Origin: Dinoroseobacter sp.
Lineage (GTDB): Bacteria > Pseudomonadota > Alphaproteobacteria > Rhodobacterales > Rhodobacteraceae
Direction of reading: 5' to 3'
Assembly (NCBI GenBank): GCA_017643385.1
Contig: JAEPNN010000005.1
Span: 62,001-126,000 of the forward strand
DNA: 64,000 bases
Positions 8,181 through 16,957 of the stretch are shown here, piece after piece. The notes below the pieces were generated by a model. It had not been told where the DNA came from. It made no database searches and was given only the letters and a program-made list of their open reading frames with translations. Numbering within the stretch: position 1 is the first letter of the stretch; each line of letters opens with the position of its first letter. Made by a program: the position numbers and the translations under genes.

Positions 8181-9161
8181 ATGGCACAGTCAGAAAGACT
8201 CATTGAGGTTTGGCGCGGTGAATTTCTGGAATGCTTCCATTCCGGTCATGCCGTTGTTGTCGATACGAGCGGGCAAATGGTTGATGCTTGGGGCGATCCT
8301 GAGAAGATACTTTTGCCCAGATCGTCTTGCAAAATGATTCAGGCTTTGCCGCTTGTTGAAAGTGGCGCGGCAGACGCGATTGGTCTGACGCCTGAACATC
8401 TGGCGCTTGCGTGTTCCTCCCACCAATCCGAGTCTTATCATCTGGCAATGGTCGAAGAATGGCTATCAGAAATCGGCCTCGACGATACTGCGCTGCGCTG
8501 TGGCACGGTGCTTCCACATGACTTGGAAACGCGTAAGACGCTTAACGAGACCGATACCAGCCCGTGCCAAATCCATAACGAGTGTTCGGGCAAACATACC
8601 GGATTTTTGACATTGGCGCGGCACCTTGATGCAGGTCCTGAATACATCGACGTTCATCACCCCGTTCAGCGCGCGTGTCTCGAGGCGTTGGAGCGCATGA
8701 CAGGGGTCGTATCGCCCGGTCATGCGATCGACGGATGTGCAGCCCCCAATTTCGCAACCACGCTGACCGGGCTTGCCCGCGCGATGGCAATGTTTGCAGG
8801 GGCGGCAGAGACGAGTGCCGCCGGACGGTTGCGCGATGCGATGCGAAGGCACCCGCAGTTTGTTGCGGGCACCGGGAAGGCAACCACTGAGCTTATGCAG
8901 GCAATGGATGGTCATGCAGCCATCAAGGCAGGCGCAGAAGGCGTATTTACGGCAATCTTGCCGGAAGAAGGGCTGGGTATCGCGATCAAGATAGATGACG
9001 GAGCAAGCCGCGCTTCAGCTGCCGCTTGCGCAGCACTTTTAATCAAATACGGGGCATTGAACCCAGTCCACCCGTTATCCTTGTGCACGCTCAATGGCCC
9101 GATCCTGAACCGGCGAGGGATGCCGACCGGCAAAATCAATGCCGCGCCTGGTTTTGGCTAG
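8181..9161 (+). CDS. Asparaginase (rhizobial thermolabile type II-like family)
   Basis: A 326-residue member of the family typified by Rhizobium etli asparaginase, distinct from E. coli AnsA/AnsB. It should hydrolyse asparagine to aspartate and ammonia. Typical segments seen are LPRSSCKMIQALPLVESGAAD, HNECSGKHTGFL and the C-terminal GIAIKIDDGASRA. No signal peptide is present, so it acts in the cytoplasm. ATG at 8181 is used, with AAGGTCGAG just upstream. It ends in a CTAG stop overlap with the convergent serB gene. Confidence 0.88.
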   Translation: MAQSERLIEVWRGEFLECFHSGHAVVVDTSGQMVDAWGDPEKILLPRSSCKMIQALPLVESGAADAIGLTPEHLALACSSHQSESYHLAMVEEWLSEIGLDDTALRCGTVLPHDLETRKTLNETDTSPCQIHNECSGKHTGFLTLARHLDAGPEYIDVHHPVQRACLEALERMTGVVSPGHAIDGCAAPNFATTLTGLARAMAMFAGAAETSAAGRLRDAMRRHPQFVAGTGKATTELMQAMDGHAAIKAGAEGVFTAILPEEGLGIAIKIDDGASRASAAACAALLIKYGALNPVHPLSLCTLNGPILNRRGMPTGKINAAPGFG

Positions 9162-10030
9162 GGGGCCACGAAGCCTGAACGCGCATAGCCTTGCAAGAAT
9201 AGCAGAGCCGTCAGATCGCCATGATTGATGCGGATGTCGCACTCGGCCTGCACGCTGGGTTTGGCGTGAAGCGCGACACCGGTGCCTGCGCCTTTGAGCA
9301 TTCCCAGATCGTTGGCACCGTCGCCCACAGCCAGCACATCATCCGTCGAAATCCCCAGACGTGCTGTAATCTCTTCAAGCGCCTCAATTTTTGCAGCACG
9401 GCCAAGAATTGGCGGAACGGGAATACCCGTCAACGCGCCATCTGCCACTTCCAGTGTATTCGCCCGGTTTTCGTCAAACCCCAGCTTTGCTGAGATTGCA
9501 GAGGTAAACGCAGTAAACCCACCAGAGACAAGCGCGGCATAGGCGCCATTTGCCTTCATGGTCGCAAGCAGCTCCGGCCCACCGGGCATCAGCGTGATGC
9601 GATCTGCTAGAACGGTGCCGATGACGGTTTCGGGCAAGCCTTTCAAAAGTCCGACGCGTTCGCGCAACGCGCCTTCGAAATCCAGCTCTCCGTTCATCGC
9701 CCGCGCGGTAATCTCCTTTACGCGCGCACCGACGCCGGCCTCTTCCGCCAGTTCGTCAATGCATTCCTGTTGGATCATGGTCGAATCCATATCCGCAAGC
9801 AGCATCTTCTTCCGGCGCCCTTCGGTCCGTTGCACAACCAGATCGACCCCTTGTGCCTGGAGGCTTTCCCAAACGTCCCAGCGGTTGCCTGGCACTTCTG
9901 CCAGAACAAACTCAGCCGCTTCATCTGGTGACAGCCAATCGGCATCGCCTCCACCCCAGGCATTGCGCAGGCTTTCCACCAAGGCGTGGTCAAGGTCGCC
10001 CGGGCGAGAGATCAAAGTGGCAGTATACAT
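9158..10030 (-). CDS. serB: Phosphoserine phosphatase
   Basis: Catalyses the last step of serine synthesis, phosphoserine to serine. It is a 290-residue HAD phosphatase: motif I is ADMDSTMI with the nucleophilic aspartate, motif II is the VSGGFTAF region, and motif IV is [11 protein letters not shown]. The N-terminal 80 or so residues form the usual ACT-like extension. The start at 10030 is chosen because AAGGA precedes it and the upstream in-frame residues look non-native. It is divergent from serC-serA, so all three enzymes of the phosphorylated serine pathway lie side by side. Confidence 0.95.
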   Translation of the reverse strand: MYTATLISRPGDLDHALVESLRNAWGGGDADWLSPDEAAEFVLAEVPGNRWDVWESLQAQGVDLVVQRTEGRRKKMLLADMDSTMIQQECIDELAEEAGVGARVKEITARAMNGELDFEGALRERVGLLKGLPETVIGTVLADRITLMPGGPELLATMKANGAYAALVSGGFTAFTSAISAKLGFDENRANTLEVADGALTGIPVPPILGRAAKIEALEEITARLGISTDDVLAVGDGANDLGMLKGAGTGVALHAKPSVQAECDIRINHGDLTALLFLQGYARSGFVAP

Positions 10031-10351
10031 TGTGAGGTCCTTCGTCGTTGCGCTGCGCCTTCTAGGACGCACTCTGCACTGGCTGCAAGCCGTCCCACTT
10101 CAGACGACTCCCTGACGATGCCCCACGCTCAAAGCTTCAAAAATTCACCGCCACCGCAGCAAAACAGGGCTGTCCTGACTGAGCACGAAGTTTCCGATCT
10201 GCGCCAATTTCATGATCATCTTTCGGATTTTTCATCGCAAACACCTGTCTTTTCAACATTTCCGCTGTTGTGCCCTCAGCTGTACGCCCCTATCCCGGTA
10301 GGTGGGACACCCCTCCCCAACGAGGGGCGCATATCTGAAAGGGTAGCACTG
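10031..10351. promoter_or_regulatory. serB/serC divergent intergenic region with candidate serC leader
   Basis: This 321-base region carries the promoters of both ser units, though I cannot place them with confidence. Its last 70 bases can fold. A hairpin CCCCTC/GAGGGG (10310-10315 with 10322-10327) follows a smaller TCCC/GGGA stem (10293-10296 with 10304-10307). GCCCC (10286-10290) could pair instead with GGGGC (10324-10328), giving two alternative folds ahead of the GAAAGGG ribosome site. A serC leader motif is known upstream of serC-serA operons in alphaproteobacteria. Whether this is that motif needs a covariance-model search. Confidence 0.45.
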
Positions 10352-11506
10352 ATGGCTATTGATACCCCGGTCACGCGGCCGGCTAATGCGCGTTTTTCGT
10401 CTGGCCCCTGCGCCAAACCCCCCACATGGACACTGGACGCTTTGGCAGACGCCCCCTTGGGTCGGTCGCATCGCGCGGCTGTGGGCAAAGCAAAACTGAA
10501 AGATGCTATCGAAGGCACGCGCGACGTGCTGGGCGTACCTGCAGATTACAAGATCGGCATAGTACCCGCATCCGACACCGGCGCCTTTGAAATGGCGATG
10601 TGGAATCTCCTGGGCGAACGCCCGGTCGAGATGGTGGCCTGGGAAAGCTTCGGGGCTGGATGGGTTACGGATGCGGTAAAGCAGCTGAAAATTGACGCAA
10701 CCACCCATACGGCCGGGTATGGCGAGATCGTCGATATGGCGGCGTTAAACTTCGACAATGACGTTTGCTTTACGTGGAATGGCACCACGTCGGGTGTGGC
10801 CATGCCAAGCGGTGATGCTATTCCTGCGGACCGTGCTGGTCTGACGCTCTGTGATGCAACATCTGCAGCATTCGCAATGGATCTGCCATGGGACAAGCTC
10901 GATGTAACGACCTTCTCGTGGCAGAAAGTGCTCGGCGGTGAAGCGGCCCATGGTATCCTGATCTTGTCGCCCCGCGCGGTCGAGCGTCTTGAAAGCTACG
11001 TACCTGCCTGGCCCCTGCCCAAGATTTTCCGCCTGACCAAAGGCGGCAAACTGATCGACGGCATTTTCTCCGGAGCCACGATCAACACACCGTCGATGCT
11101 TTGCGTAGAAGATTACCTGTTCGCGCTGAAGTGGGCGCGCTCGGTCGGAGGTCTGCAAGGGCTGATGGCACGCGCCAAAGACAACGCGAAGGCGGTTTGG
11201 GATTTCTGCGACGCCAATGCCTGGATCGACAATCTGGCAGTGGACCCCGCTACCCGCTCGGTTACGTCCGTATGCCTGAAGTTTACCGATGAGCGCATCA
11301 CCGATGGCGCCGCTTTCGCAAAAGCCGTTGCCAAACGGCTCGAGGTTGAGGGCATCGCGCTTGATATCGGAGCCTATCGTGATGCCCCGGCAGGCCTGCG
11401 CATCTGGTGCGGCGGAACGGTTGAGACCTCTGACATTGAGGCGATGCTGCCGTGGTTGTCCTGGGCCTTCTACGCCGAGATAGAAGCCTTAGCTCAAGCA
11501 GCCTGA
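10352..11506 (+). CDS. serC: Phosphoserine aminotransferase
   Basis: Makes phosphoserine from 3-phosphohydroxypyruvate using glutamate and pyridoxal phosphate. The 384-residue protein starts [19 protein letters not shown], typical of the alphaproteobacterial form. The PLP lysine lies in [14 protein letters not shown]. The start is ATG 10352 with GAAAGGG upstream; the open frame before it overlaps serB on the other strand and is not coding. serA follows 74 bases later in the same direction, so the two are probably cotranscribed. Confidence 0.95.
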   Translation: MAIDTPVTRPANARFSSGPCAKPPTWTLDALADAPLGRSHRAAVGKAKLKDAIEGTRDVLGVPADYKIGIVPASDTGAFEMAMWNLLGERPVEMVAWESFGAGWVTDAVKQLKIDATTHTAGYGEIVDMAALNFDNDVCFTWNGTTSGVAMPSGDAIPADRAGLTLCDATSAAFAMDLPWDKLDVTTFSWQKVLGGEAAHGILILSPRAVERLESYVPAWPLPKIFRLTKGGKLIDGIFSGATINTPSMLCVEDYLFALKWARSVGGLQGLMARAKDNAKAVWDFCDANAWIDNLAVDPATRSVTSVCLKFTDERITDGAAFAKAVAKRLEVEGIALDIGAYRDAPAGLRIWCGGTVETSDIEAMLPWLSWAFYAEIEALAQAA

Positions 11507-11580
11507 TCTCCGCCTCAACATCAAAATCCAATACTACGGTCTGCTGTGCAGGACCGTCCCCCAAAATAGGAGTGCCCCTC

Positions 11581-13176
11581 ATGGCCCCCAAAGTGCTCGT
11601 TTCCGACAAGCTTTCCGAAACCGCCGTACAGATCTTCAAAGATCGCGGCATCGACGTGACATTCGACCCAACCATCGGGAAGGACAAAGACAGGCTGCTA
11701 TCTGCTATCCGCGAATATGATGGTCTGGCCATCCGGTCTGCCACAAAGGCCACCGAGAAAATCTTGGCGGCAGCTGACAATCTGAAGGTGATCGGCCGCG
11801 CCGGGATTGGCGTGGACAATGTCGATATTCCTGAGGCTTCCAAGAAAGGCGTGATCGTGATGAACACGCCATTTGGGAATATGATCACCACCGCAGAACA
11901 CGCCATCGCGATGATGTTTGCGGTCGCGCGCCAGATCCCCGAGGCCAGCGCCAGCACCCATGCAGGAAAATGGGAAAAGTCAAAGTTCATGGGAGTCGAA
12001 TTGACCGGCAAAACACTTGGCGTCATCGGGGCAGGCAATATCGGCGGGATCGTTTGCGATCGCGCAGTCGGCCTGAAGATGAAGGTAATCGCCTACGATC
12101 CCTTCCTTAGCGAAGAGCGCGCCAAGAAACTGGGCGTCACCAAGGTTGAGCTTGATGAACTGTTCACCAGGTCCGATTTCATCACGCTGCACGTGCCCGC
12201 CACGGATCAAACCCGCGGCATGATCAACGCCGAAAGCATCGCGAAGATGAAAAAGGGCGTGCGCATCATCAACTGCGCCCGTGGCGGACTGGTCGATGAG
12301 GACGCACTGGCCGAGGCTTTGAAAGCCGGCCATGTCGCAGGGGCAGCCTTTGATGTCTTCGCGGTCGAGCCCGCCACTGACAGCCCTCTGTTCAACCTGC
12401 CAAATGTCGTCTGCACCCCGCATTTGGGGGCGTCCACAACCGAAGCGCAGGAGAACGTCGCCCTTCAGGTCGCGGAACAGATGTCTGATTATTTGCTGAC
12501 CGGTGCCGTCAGCAATGCGTTAAACATGCCATCCGTAACGGCCGAAGAAGCCTCGATCATGGGGCCTTGGGTGAAGCTGGCCGAGCATCTTGGCGCATTC
12601 GTTGGGCAGTTGACCAGTGAGCCGATCCTTGAAGTTGGCATTCTCTACAATGGCGCGGTCTCAAAGATGAACCTTGAGGCCCTGAACTGCGCCGCGATCG
12701 CGGGACTGATGCAGGTGACGAACCCCGATGTGAACATGGTCAGCGCGCCTGTAATCGCCAAGGAACGCGGCGTGAAAATCACAACCTCCAGTCAGGACAA
12801 GTCCGGCGTGTTTGACGGCTACATCAAGCTAACCGTCAAAACAGCCAAGCGGGAACGTTCGATTGCAGGCACGGTCTTTAGCGACGGCAAGCCACGCTTC
12901 ATCCAGATCAAAGGCATCAACATCGATGCCGAGATCGGGCAGCACATGCTGTACACCACAAACGAGGATGTACCCGGTATCATTGGGGCACTTGGAGTGA
13001 CCATGGGTGAAAACGGTGTGAACATCGCGAACTTCACCTTAGGCCGCTCGGGGGCTGGCAAGGATGCAATTGCGCTTCTTTATGTTGACGCCCCGATCCC
13101 AGCCGAAGTGTTGGGCAAGCTTGCCAATACGGGCCTTTTCAAATCTGTCAGCCCGCTGCAATTCAGCATAGCGTAG
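11581..13176 (+). CDS. serA: D-3-phosphoglycerate dehydrogenase
   Basis: The committing enzyme of serine synthesis; oxidises 3-phosphoglycerate with NAD. At 531 residues it is the long form. It has the NAD fold GAGNIGGIV, the catalytic region NCARGGLVDE and HLGASTTEAQENVA, an intervening allosteric-type domain, and a C-terminal ACT domain (TTNEDVPGIIGALG) that normally senses serine. AGGAG lies 8 bases before ATG 11581. A hairpin terminator follows. Confidence 0.96.
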   Translation: MAPKVLVSDKLSETAVQIFKDRGIDVTFDPTIGKDKDRLLSAIREYDGLAIRSATKATEKILAAADNLKVIGRAGIGVDNVDIPEASKKGVIVMNTPFGNMITTAEHAIAMMFAVARQIPEASASTHAGKWEKSKFMGVELTGKTLGVIGAGNIGGIVCDRAVGLKMKVIAYDPFLSEERAKKLGVTKVELDELFTRSDFITLHVPATDQTRGMINAESIAKMKKGVRIINCARGGLVDEDALAEALKAGHVAGAAFDVFAVEPATDSPLFNLPNVVCTPHLGASTTEAQENVALQVAEQMSDYLLTGAVSNALNMPSVTAEEASIMGPWVKLAEHLGAFVGQLTSEPILEVGILYNGAVSKMNLEALNCAAIAGLMQVTNPDVNMVSAPVIAKERGVKITTSSQDKSGVFDGYIKLTVKTAKRERSIAGTVFSDGKPRFIQIKGINIDAEIGQHMLYTTNEDVPGIIGALGVTMGENGVNIANFTLGRSGAGKDAIALLYVDAPIPAEVLGKLANTGLFKSVSPLQFSIA

Positions 13177-13186
13177 TCACTTTATT

Positions 13187-13218
13187 TGATCGGGCGACTC
13201 GTGCGCCCGATCATCTTT
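13187..13218 (+). terminator. Probable terminator of serC-serA
   Basis: A perfect 10-bp stem (TGATCGGGCG at 13187-13196 with CGCCCGATCA at 13204-13213) has a 7-base loop. The following T tract is short and broken (TCTTTG), so termination may be partial. Confidence 0.7.
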
Positions 13219-13259
13219 GTTGCCAGTGTGGTCAATTGGAACGATTAGATGGCGGCACG

Positions 13260-13275
13260 TTAACCCCTGCTTAAC
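13260..13275 (+). promoter_or_regulatory. Candidate CtrA-binding site (TTAA-N7-TTAAC)
   Basis: The bases TTAACCCCTGCTTAAC match exactly the full CtrA consensus known from Caulobacter: TTAA at 13260-13263, seven bases, then TTAAC at 13271-13275. It is 47 bases ahead of an ATG at 13323, a distance that suits a promoter element. Binding is inference. Confidence 0.55.
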
Positions 13276-13322
13276 ACTTGATGCGCAGGCTTCCTGACGG
13301 GGCCTTACTTGGGGTGTTGGCA

Positions 13323-13586
13323 ATGAGCTACGATCACGAAATAGAATGGAACGGTTCAATAATCTGCGATGAGGGCCCGGTTTCGGCCTCAACCGGTCGT
13401 AAAAATGAACCGCTGTTGGACCACCCTCAAGGGCAAGCGATTGCAAATCCTAAATCTATTATAAGACGCCCAATGCAGGCATTGTCTGTAATCAGCTGTA
13501 CGGAGGCGCACGGTAAGTGGTTAGACCGTTTCGATGCCGCAAGACCCCTACAATCATACATGAAAACGACTTTGTTTAGGTCCTAA
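13323..13586 (+). CDS. Possible small protein downstream of a CtrA-like box
   Basis: An 87-residue open frame in a 406-base space otherwise without genes. It begins MSYDHEIEWNG and ends MKTTLFRS. I recognise no domain, signal peptide or membrane helix. Codon use is less GC-rich at third positions than in the neighbours, which argues against it being an old core gene. The CtrA-like box upstream is the main reason to list it. An in-frame ATG at 13278 lies only two bases after the box, so ATG 13323 is preferred. It ends four bases inside the convergent cysteine synthase-like gene. It may be spurious. Confidence 0.35.
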   Translation: MSYDHEIEWNGSIICDEGPVSASTGRKNEPLLDHPQGQAIANPKSIIRRPMQALSVISCTEAHGKWLDRFDAARPLQSYMKTTLFRS

Positions 13587-14548
13587 GACTGGGCCCAAAG
13601 ATCGGTTGAGAGATACTTCAGGCCGCTGTCGCACACAACAATCGCAACGGTGCTGCCAAAGAGTGGGCCCCGCATCAGATCCAGAGCCGCTGCCGCGTTT
13701 GCGCCTGCGGAAAATCCTCCGAAAATGCCCTCAATCCGTGCCAGATCGCGCGCCATTTGACGGGCCTGATCGCCGGAAACAGACACAAAACCGGAAATAA
13801 GGTTTTGATCGAGCAGACTGAGGCTCTCCATCGCATAGCCCCCGCCCTGTATCGGGTGCGCCGGGTTGTGCGCGGGCTGGCCTGACAGCACCTCTGCGCC
13901 CTCGGGTTCAACGACATACCCTTCGAGTTTTGGGTTGAAGGCACGCAAGCCACGCATCGTCCCGGCGAATGTGCCACCTGACCCTGCAAAGTCAACGAAA
14001 CCATCAAGTGTCTTCTCGCTGTCGTTCCAAAGCTCCAGCGCGGTGGTTTTCGCGTGGGCGTCTGCGTTGCCCTGATGATTGAACTGATCCGCACGAAACG
14101 CATCTCTCTCCTGCGTGATCCGTTGTGCAGCGTCTTCTACCAGGGCCAGATCCTTGCCAGAGACCTCCCCTGCGACCGCCCCGGGTGCTTGATCGACAAG
14201 GACCACGTCTGCCCCCAGAGCTCGCATCATTGCAGCCCTCTCGGGCGAGTTCCCGCGGCTCATGACAGCAACAAATGGATAGCCCTTGATACCGCAGACG
14301 ATGGCAAGGCCAGTGCCCATGTTGCCACTGGTCAATTCCACCACAGTTTGACCCGGGACGAGATCGCCAGACGCCTCGGCAGCCTCGATGATACCAAGCG
14401 CAGCCCTGTCTTTCTTGGAAAACCCAGGATTCAGATAATCAAGCTTCGCAAGCAACCGTCCTTTGACGCCATGGGAAGCAGTCAAACGGTCCAGCCAGAC
14501 GGACGGCGTTCGGCCAATAGCGCCCGTGATATCGTTGAAAGCTGACAT
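13583..14548 (-). CDS. Cysteine synthase-like PLP enzyme (fold type II)
   Basis: A 321-residue protein of the cysteine synthase/cystathionine beta-synthase family. The PLP lysine is Lys46 in NPGFSKKDR, and the phosphate loop is GSGGT. The substrate loop reads TSGNMG (73-78) instead of the usual TSGNTG, so the substrate may not be O-acetylserine. It follows tdh with a TGATG overlap and belongs to the kbl-tdh operon, which suggests a role linked to threonine or glycine metabolism. An alternative ATG three codons earlier (14557) would overlap tdh more. Family is sure; the reaction is not. Confidence 0.85.
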   Translation of the reverse strand: MSAFNDITGAIGRTPSVWLDRLTASHGVKGRLLAKLDYLNPGFSKKDRAALGIIEAAEASGDLVPGQTVVELTSGNMGTGLAIVCGIKGYPFVAVMSRGNSPERAAMMRALGADVVLVDQAPGAVAGEVSGKDLALVEDAAQRITQERDAFRADQFNHQGNADAHAKTTALELWNDSEKTLDGFVDFAGSGGTFAGTMRGLRAFNPKLEGYVVEPEGAEVLSGQPAHNPAHPIQGGGYAMESLSLLDQNLISGFVSVSGDQARQMARDLARIEGIFGGFSAGANAAAALDLMRGPLFGSTVAIVVCDSGLKYLSTDLWAQS

Positions 14549-15585
14549 CAGGTCCAATCCAGCACAACCTTGCCGCTGGAGCCGGACAACATCGCATCAA
14601 AACCTGCACGGAACTCAGACACGGGGAAACGATGCGTGATCACGTCCCTTACGTTCAGCCCGTTTTCCAGCATCGCGATCATCTTGTACCATGTCTCAAA
14701 TATCTCGCGGCCGTACACGCCTTTGATCGTGATGGCCTTGAACACGATGCGTGACCAGTCGACGGGGCTTTTGCCCGGCGGGATGCCCAAAAGTGCGATC
14801 TGCCCCCCCATGACAAGCGCCTCGACCATCTGATCGAGTGCCCGCTGATTGCCCGACATTTCGAGGCCGACGTCGAAGCCTTCTTTCAGCTTCAAACGGA
14901 ATGTTACGTCGTTGAGATCCTCTTCCGCGACATTGACCGGGACCACATCGGCCACCTTTGCAGCCAGCGACAGCCGATCAGGGTTGATGTCGGTGATCAC
15001 CACATTTCGCGCACCCACATGACGCGCTACGGCAGCTGCCATGATCCCGATGGGGCCTGCGCCTGTGATCAGGACATCCTCACCCACCAGATCGAAACTG
15101 AGCGCGGTGTGCACGGCGTTACCAAGCGGATCGAGGATCGCGCCGATATCGTCATCGACTGCATCCGGAAGCGGCACGACATTGAAGGCCGGCAGCCGCA
15201 AATATTCCGCGAACGCTCCCTGCTCGTTTACGCCGATGCCCCGCGTTTCAGGATCCAGGTGAAATTTTCCCGCCCGGCTTTGGCGGGACGTTTTGCCAAT
15301 CAGGTGGCCTTCGCCTGAGACGCGCTGGCCAATTGAAAGCGCTTCGACATTACGGCCAAGCTCAACGATCTCGCCCGCAAATTCATGACCGGTGATCAAA
15401 GGCGTGGGAACGGTCTTCGCCGCCCAATCATCCCAATTCCAGATGTGAATATCCGTACCACAAATGCCAGTCTTTTTGATGCGGATCAGCACATCATCGG
15501 GTCCAATTTCGGGCACAGGCTCATACCGCAATTCCAGCTCAGGCGCAGGTGCGGTTTTGACCAAAGCTTGCATCGTATTTCGCAT
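14548..15585 (-). CDS. tdh: L-threonine 3-dehydrogenase, structural zinc cysteines replaced
   Basis: Oxidises threonine to 2-amino-3-ketobutyrate with NAD. The 345 residues align along their whole length with E. coli Tdh as I recall it. The catalytic zinc and relay residues are present (GICGTDIHIWNWD with Cys42, Thr44 and His47; GHE at 66-68), as is the NAD motif GAGPIGIMA. The four structural-zinc cysteines of the family are all changed, to Gly97, Ser100, Ser103 and Asp111, in exactly the same spacing. The start at 15585 has GGGGTGA upstream; an ATG four codons later fits the family start equally well. It directly follows kbl. Confidence 0.94.
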   Translation of the reverse strand: MRNTMQALVKTAPAPELELRYEPVPEIGPDDVLIRIKKTGICGTDIHIWNWDDWAAKTVPTPLITGHEFAGEIVELGRNVEALSIGQRVSGEGHLIGKTSRQSRAGKFHLDPETRGIGVNEQGAFAEYLRLPAFNVVPLPDAVDDDIGAILDPLGNAVHTALSFDLVGEDVLITGAGPIGIMAAAVARHVGARNVVITDINPDRLSLAAKVADVVPVNVAEEDLNDVTFRLKLKEGFDVGLEMSGNQRALDQMVEALVMGGQIALLGIPPGKSPVDWSRIVFKAITIKGVYGREIFETWYKMIAMLENGLNVRDVITHRFPVSEFRAGFDAMLSGSSGKVVLDWT

Positions 15586-15586
15586 C

Positions 15587-16771
15587 TCAGATCACCCCCG
15601 TTTCGCGGCCAGCCTCTTCAAAGGCACCCAGCGCGTAAGTCAGATCGTCTTCGGTGAATGCGGCACTCATCTGCGTCCGAATGCGCGCCATGCCATGTGG
15701 CACAACGGGAAAAAAGAACCCCGCAACATGCACACCTTTGGTGTTAAGCGCGCGCGCCATTTCCTGGCTTTTGACCGCATCGCCAATCATCACCGGGATA
15801 ATTGGATGACTGCCATCTAGCAGGTCAAAGCCGATGTCTTTGAGCCCAGCACGCCAAATTCTGGCGTTTTCAAACAAGGATGCCCGTAAATCATCCCCGT
15901 TCCTAACAAGCCGCAATGCGGTCAACCCTGCCGCAGTGATTGCGGGCGGAAGCGCGTTGGAAAAAAGGTAGGGTCGTGCACGTTGGCGCAACAGATTGAT
16001 CACTGGCTTTGGACCTGCAACATACCCGCCCAGCGCGCCGCCCAATGCCTTGCCAAGCGTACCTGTCAGAATGTCAACCTGCGTACCAAAATGAGCAGGG
16101 GTACCTTCACCCTTTGGCCCCATGAAGCCCGTGGCATGGCAATCATCAACCATGATCATTGCGTCATAACGATCTGCAAGCGCGCGTATCTCGGGGAGCG
16201 GCGCAAGAGTACCGTCCATGGAAAATACGCCATCGGTTGCAATAAGGATATGTCGCGCACCGTCATTTCGGGCCTGCTTCAGTGCGTCTTCAAGGGCCGT
16301 CATGTCAGCATTTGCAAAGCGATAGCGCTTGGCCTTGCACAGACGAATACCATCAATGATGGACGCATGGTTAAGCGCATCAGAGATCACGGCGTCTTCT
16401 GCCCCAAGGAGCGGTTCGAACAAACCACCATTGGCATCGAAACAGGCTGCGAACAGGATCGCGTCGTCCATACCAAGGAAGGTCGCCAGTTCTGTTTCAA
16501 GCTGCCTGTGCAAATCCTGAGTTCCACATATGAAGCGGACCGACGCCATCCCGTATCCATGGCTTTCCATTGCAGACTTCGCCGCCGCAATCAGATCGGG
16601 ATGATCTGCGAGCCCGAGATAATTGTTGGCGCATAGATTGAGCATGTCGCGCCCCGCCACGGTCATATGCGCGCCTTGGGGAGAACTGATCTGATGTTCT
16701 CGTTTGAACAAACCGTCAGCCTCGATCTGGGCCAAGGTTGCATTCAGATGATCAAGAAAAGCTTGGGACAT
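15587..16771 (-). CDS. kbl: 2-amino-3-ketobutyrate CoA ligase (glycine C-acetyltransferase)
   Basis: Splits the product of Tdh with CoA into glycine and acetyl-CoA. A 394-residue PLP enzyme of the alpha-oxoamine synthase family: the PLP lysine is in GTLGKALGGALGGY, and the motifs VDDCHATGFMG and DGVFSMDGTLAPL are typical. It is the first gene of kbl-tdh-(cysteine synthase-like), with one base between it and tdh, so translation is probably coupled. Confidence 0.96.
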   Translation of the reverse strand: MSQAFLDHLNATLAQIEADGLFKREHQISSPQGAHMTVAGRDMLNLCANNYLGLADHPDLIAAAKSAMESHGYGMASVRFICGTQDLHRQLETELATFLGMDDAILFAACFDANGGLFEPLLGAEDAVISDALNHASIIDGIRLCKAKRYRFANADMTALEDALKQARNDGARHILIATDGVFSMDGTLAPLPEIRALADRYDAMIMVDDCHATGFMGPKGEGTPAHFGTQVDILTGTLGKALGGALGGYVAGPKPVINLLRQRARPYLFSNALPPAITAAGLTALRLVRNGDDLRASLFENARIWRAGLKDIGFDLLDGSHPIIPVMIGDAVKSQEMARALNTKGVHVAGFFFPVVPHGMARIRTQMSAAFTEDDLTYALGAFEEAGRETGVI

Positions 16772-16957
16772 AATCGAGTCCTCCTATGGCGGATGATCTA
16801 TAAGGGTCGTGCGGAAGTCTAATAAGAAAAACGACAGGGTCGGTCGGATTTGGTGCGCCCGCTGAAGACATGTGGTTAGAAATGGACCGAACTAGTTTTA
16901 AGTTCACGACCGAAGCAGTTGAGCTTGGATACGCCGGGCCTGATTAACTGAAAAACG

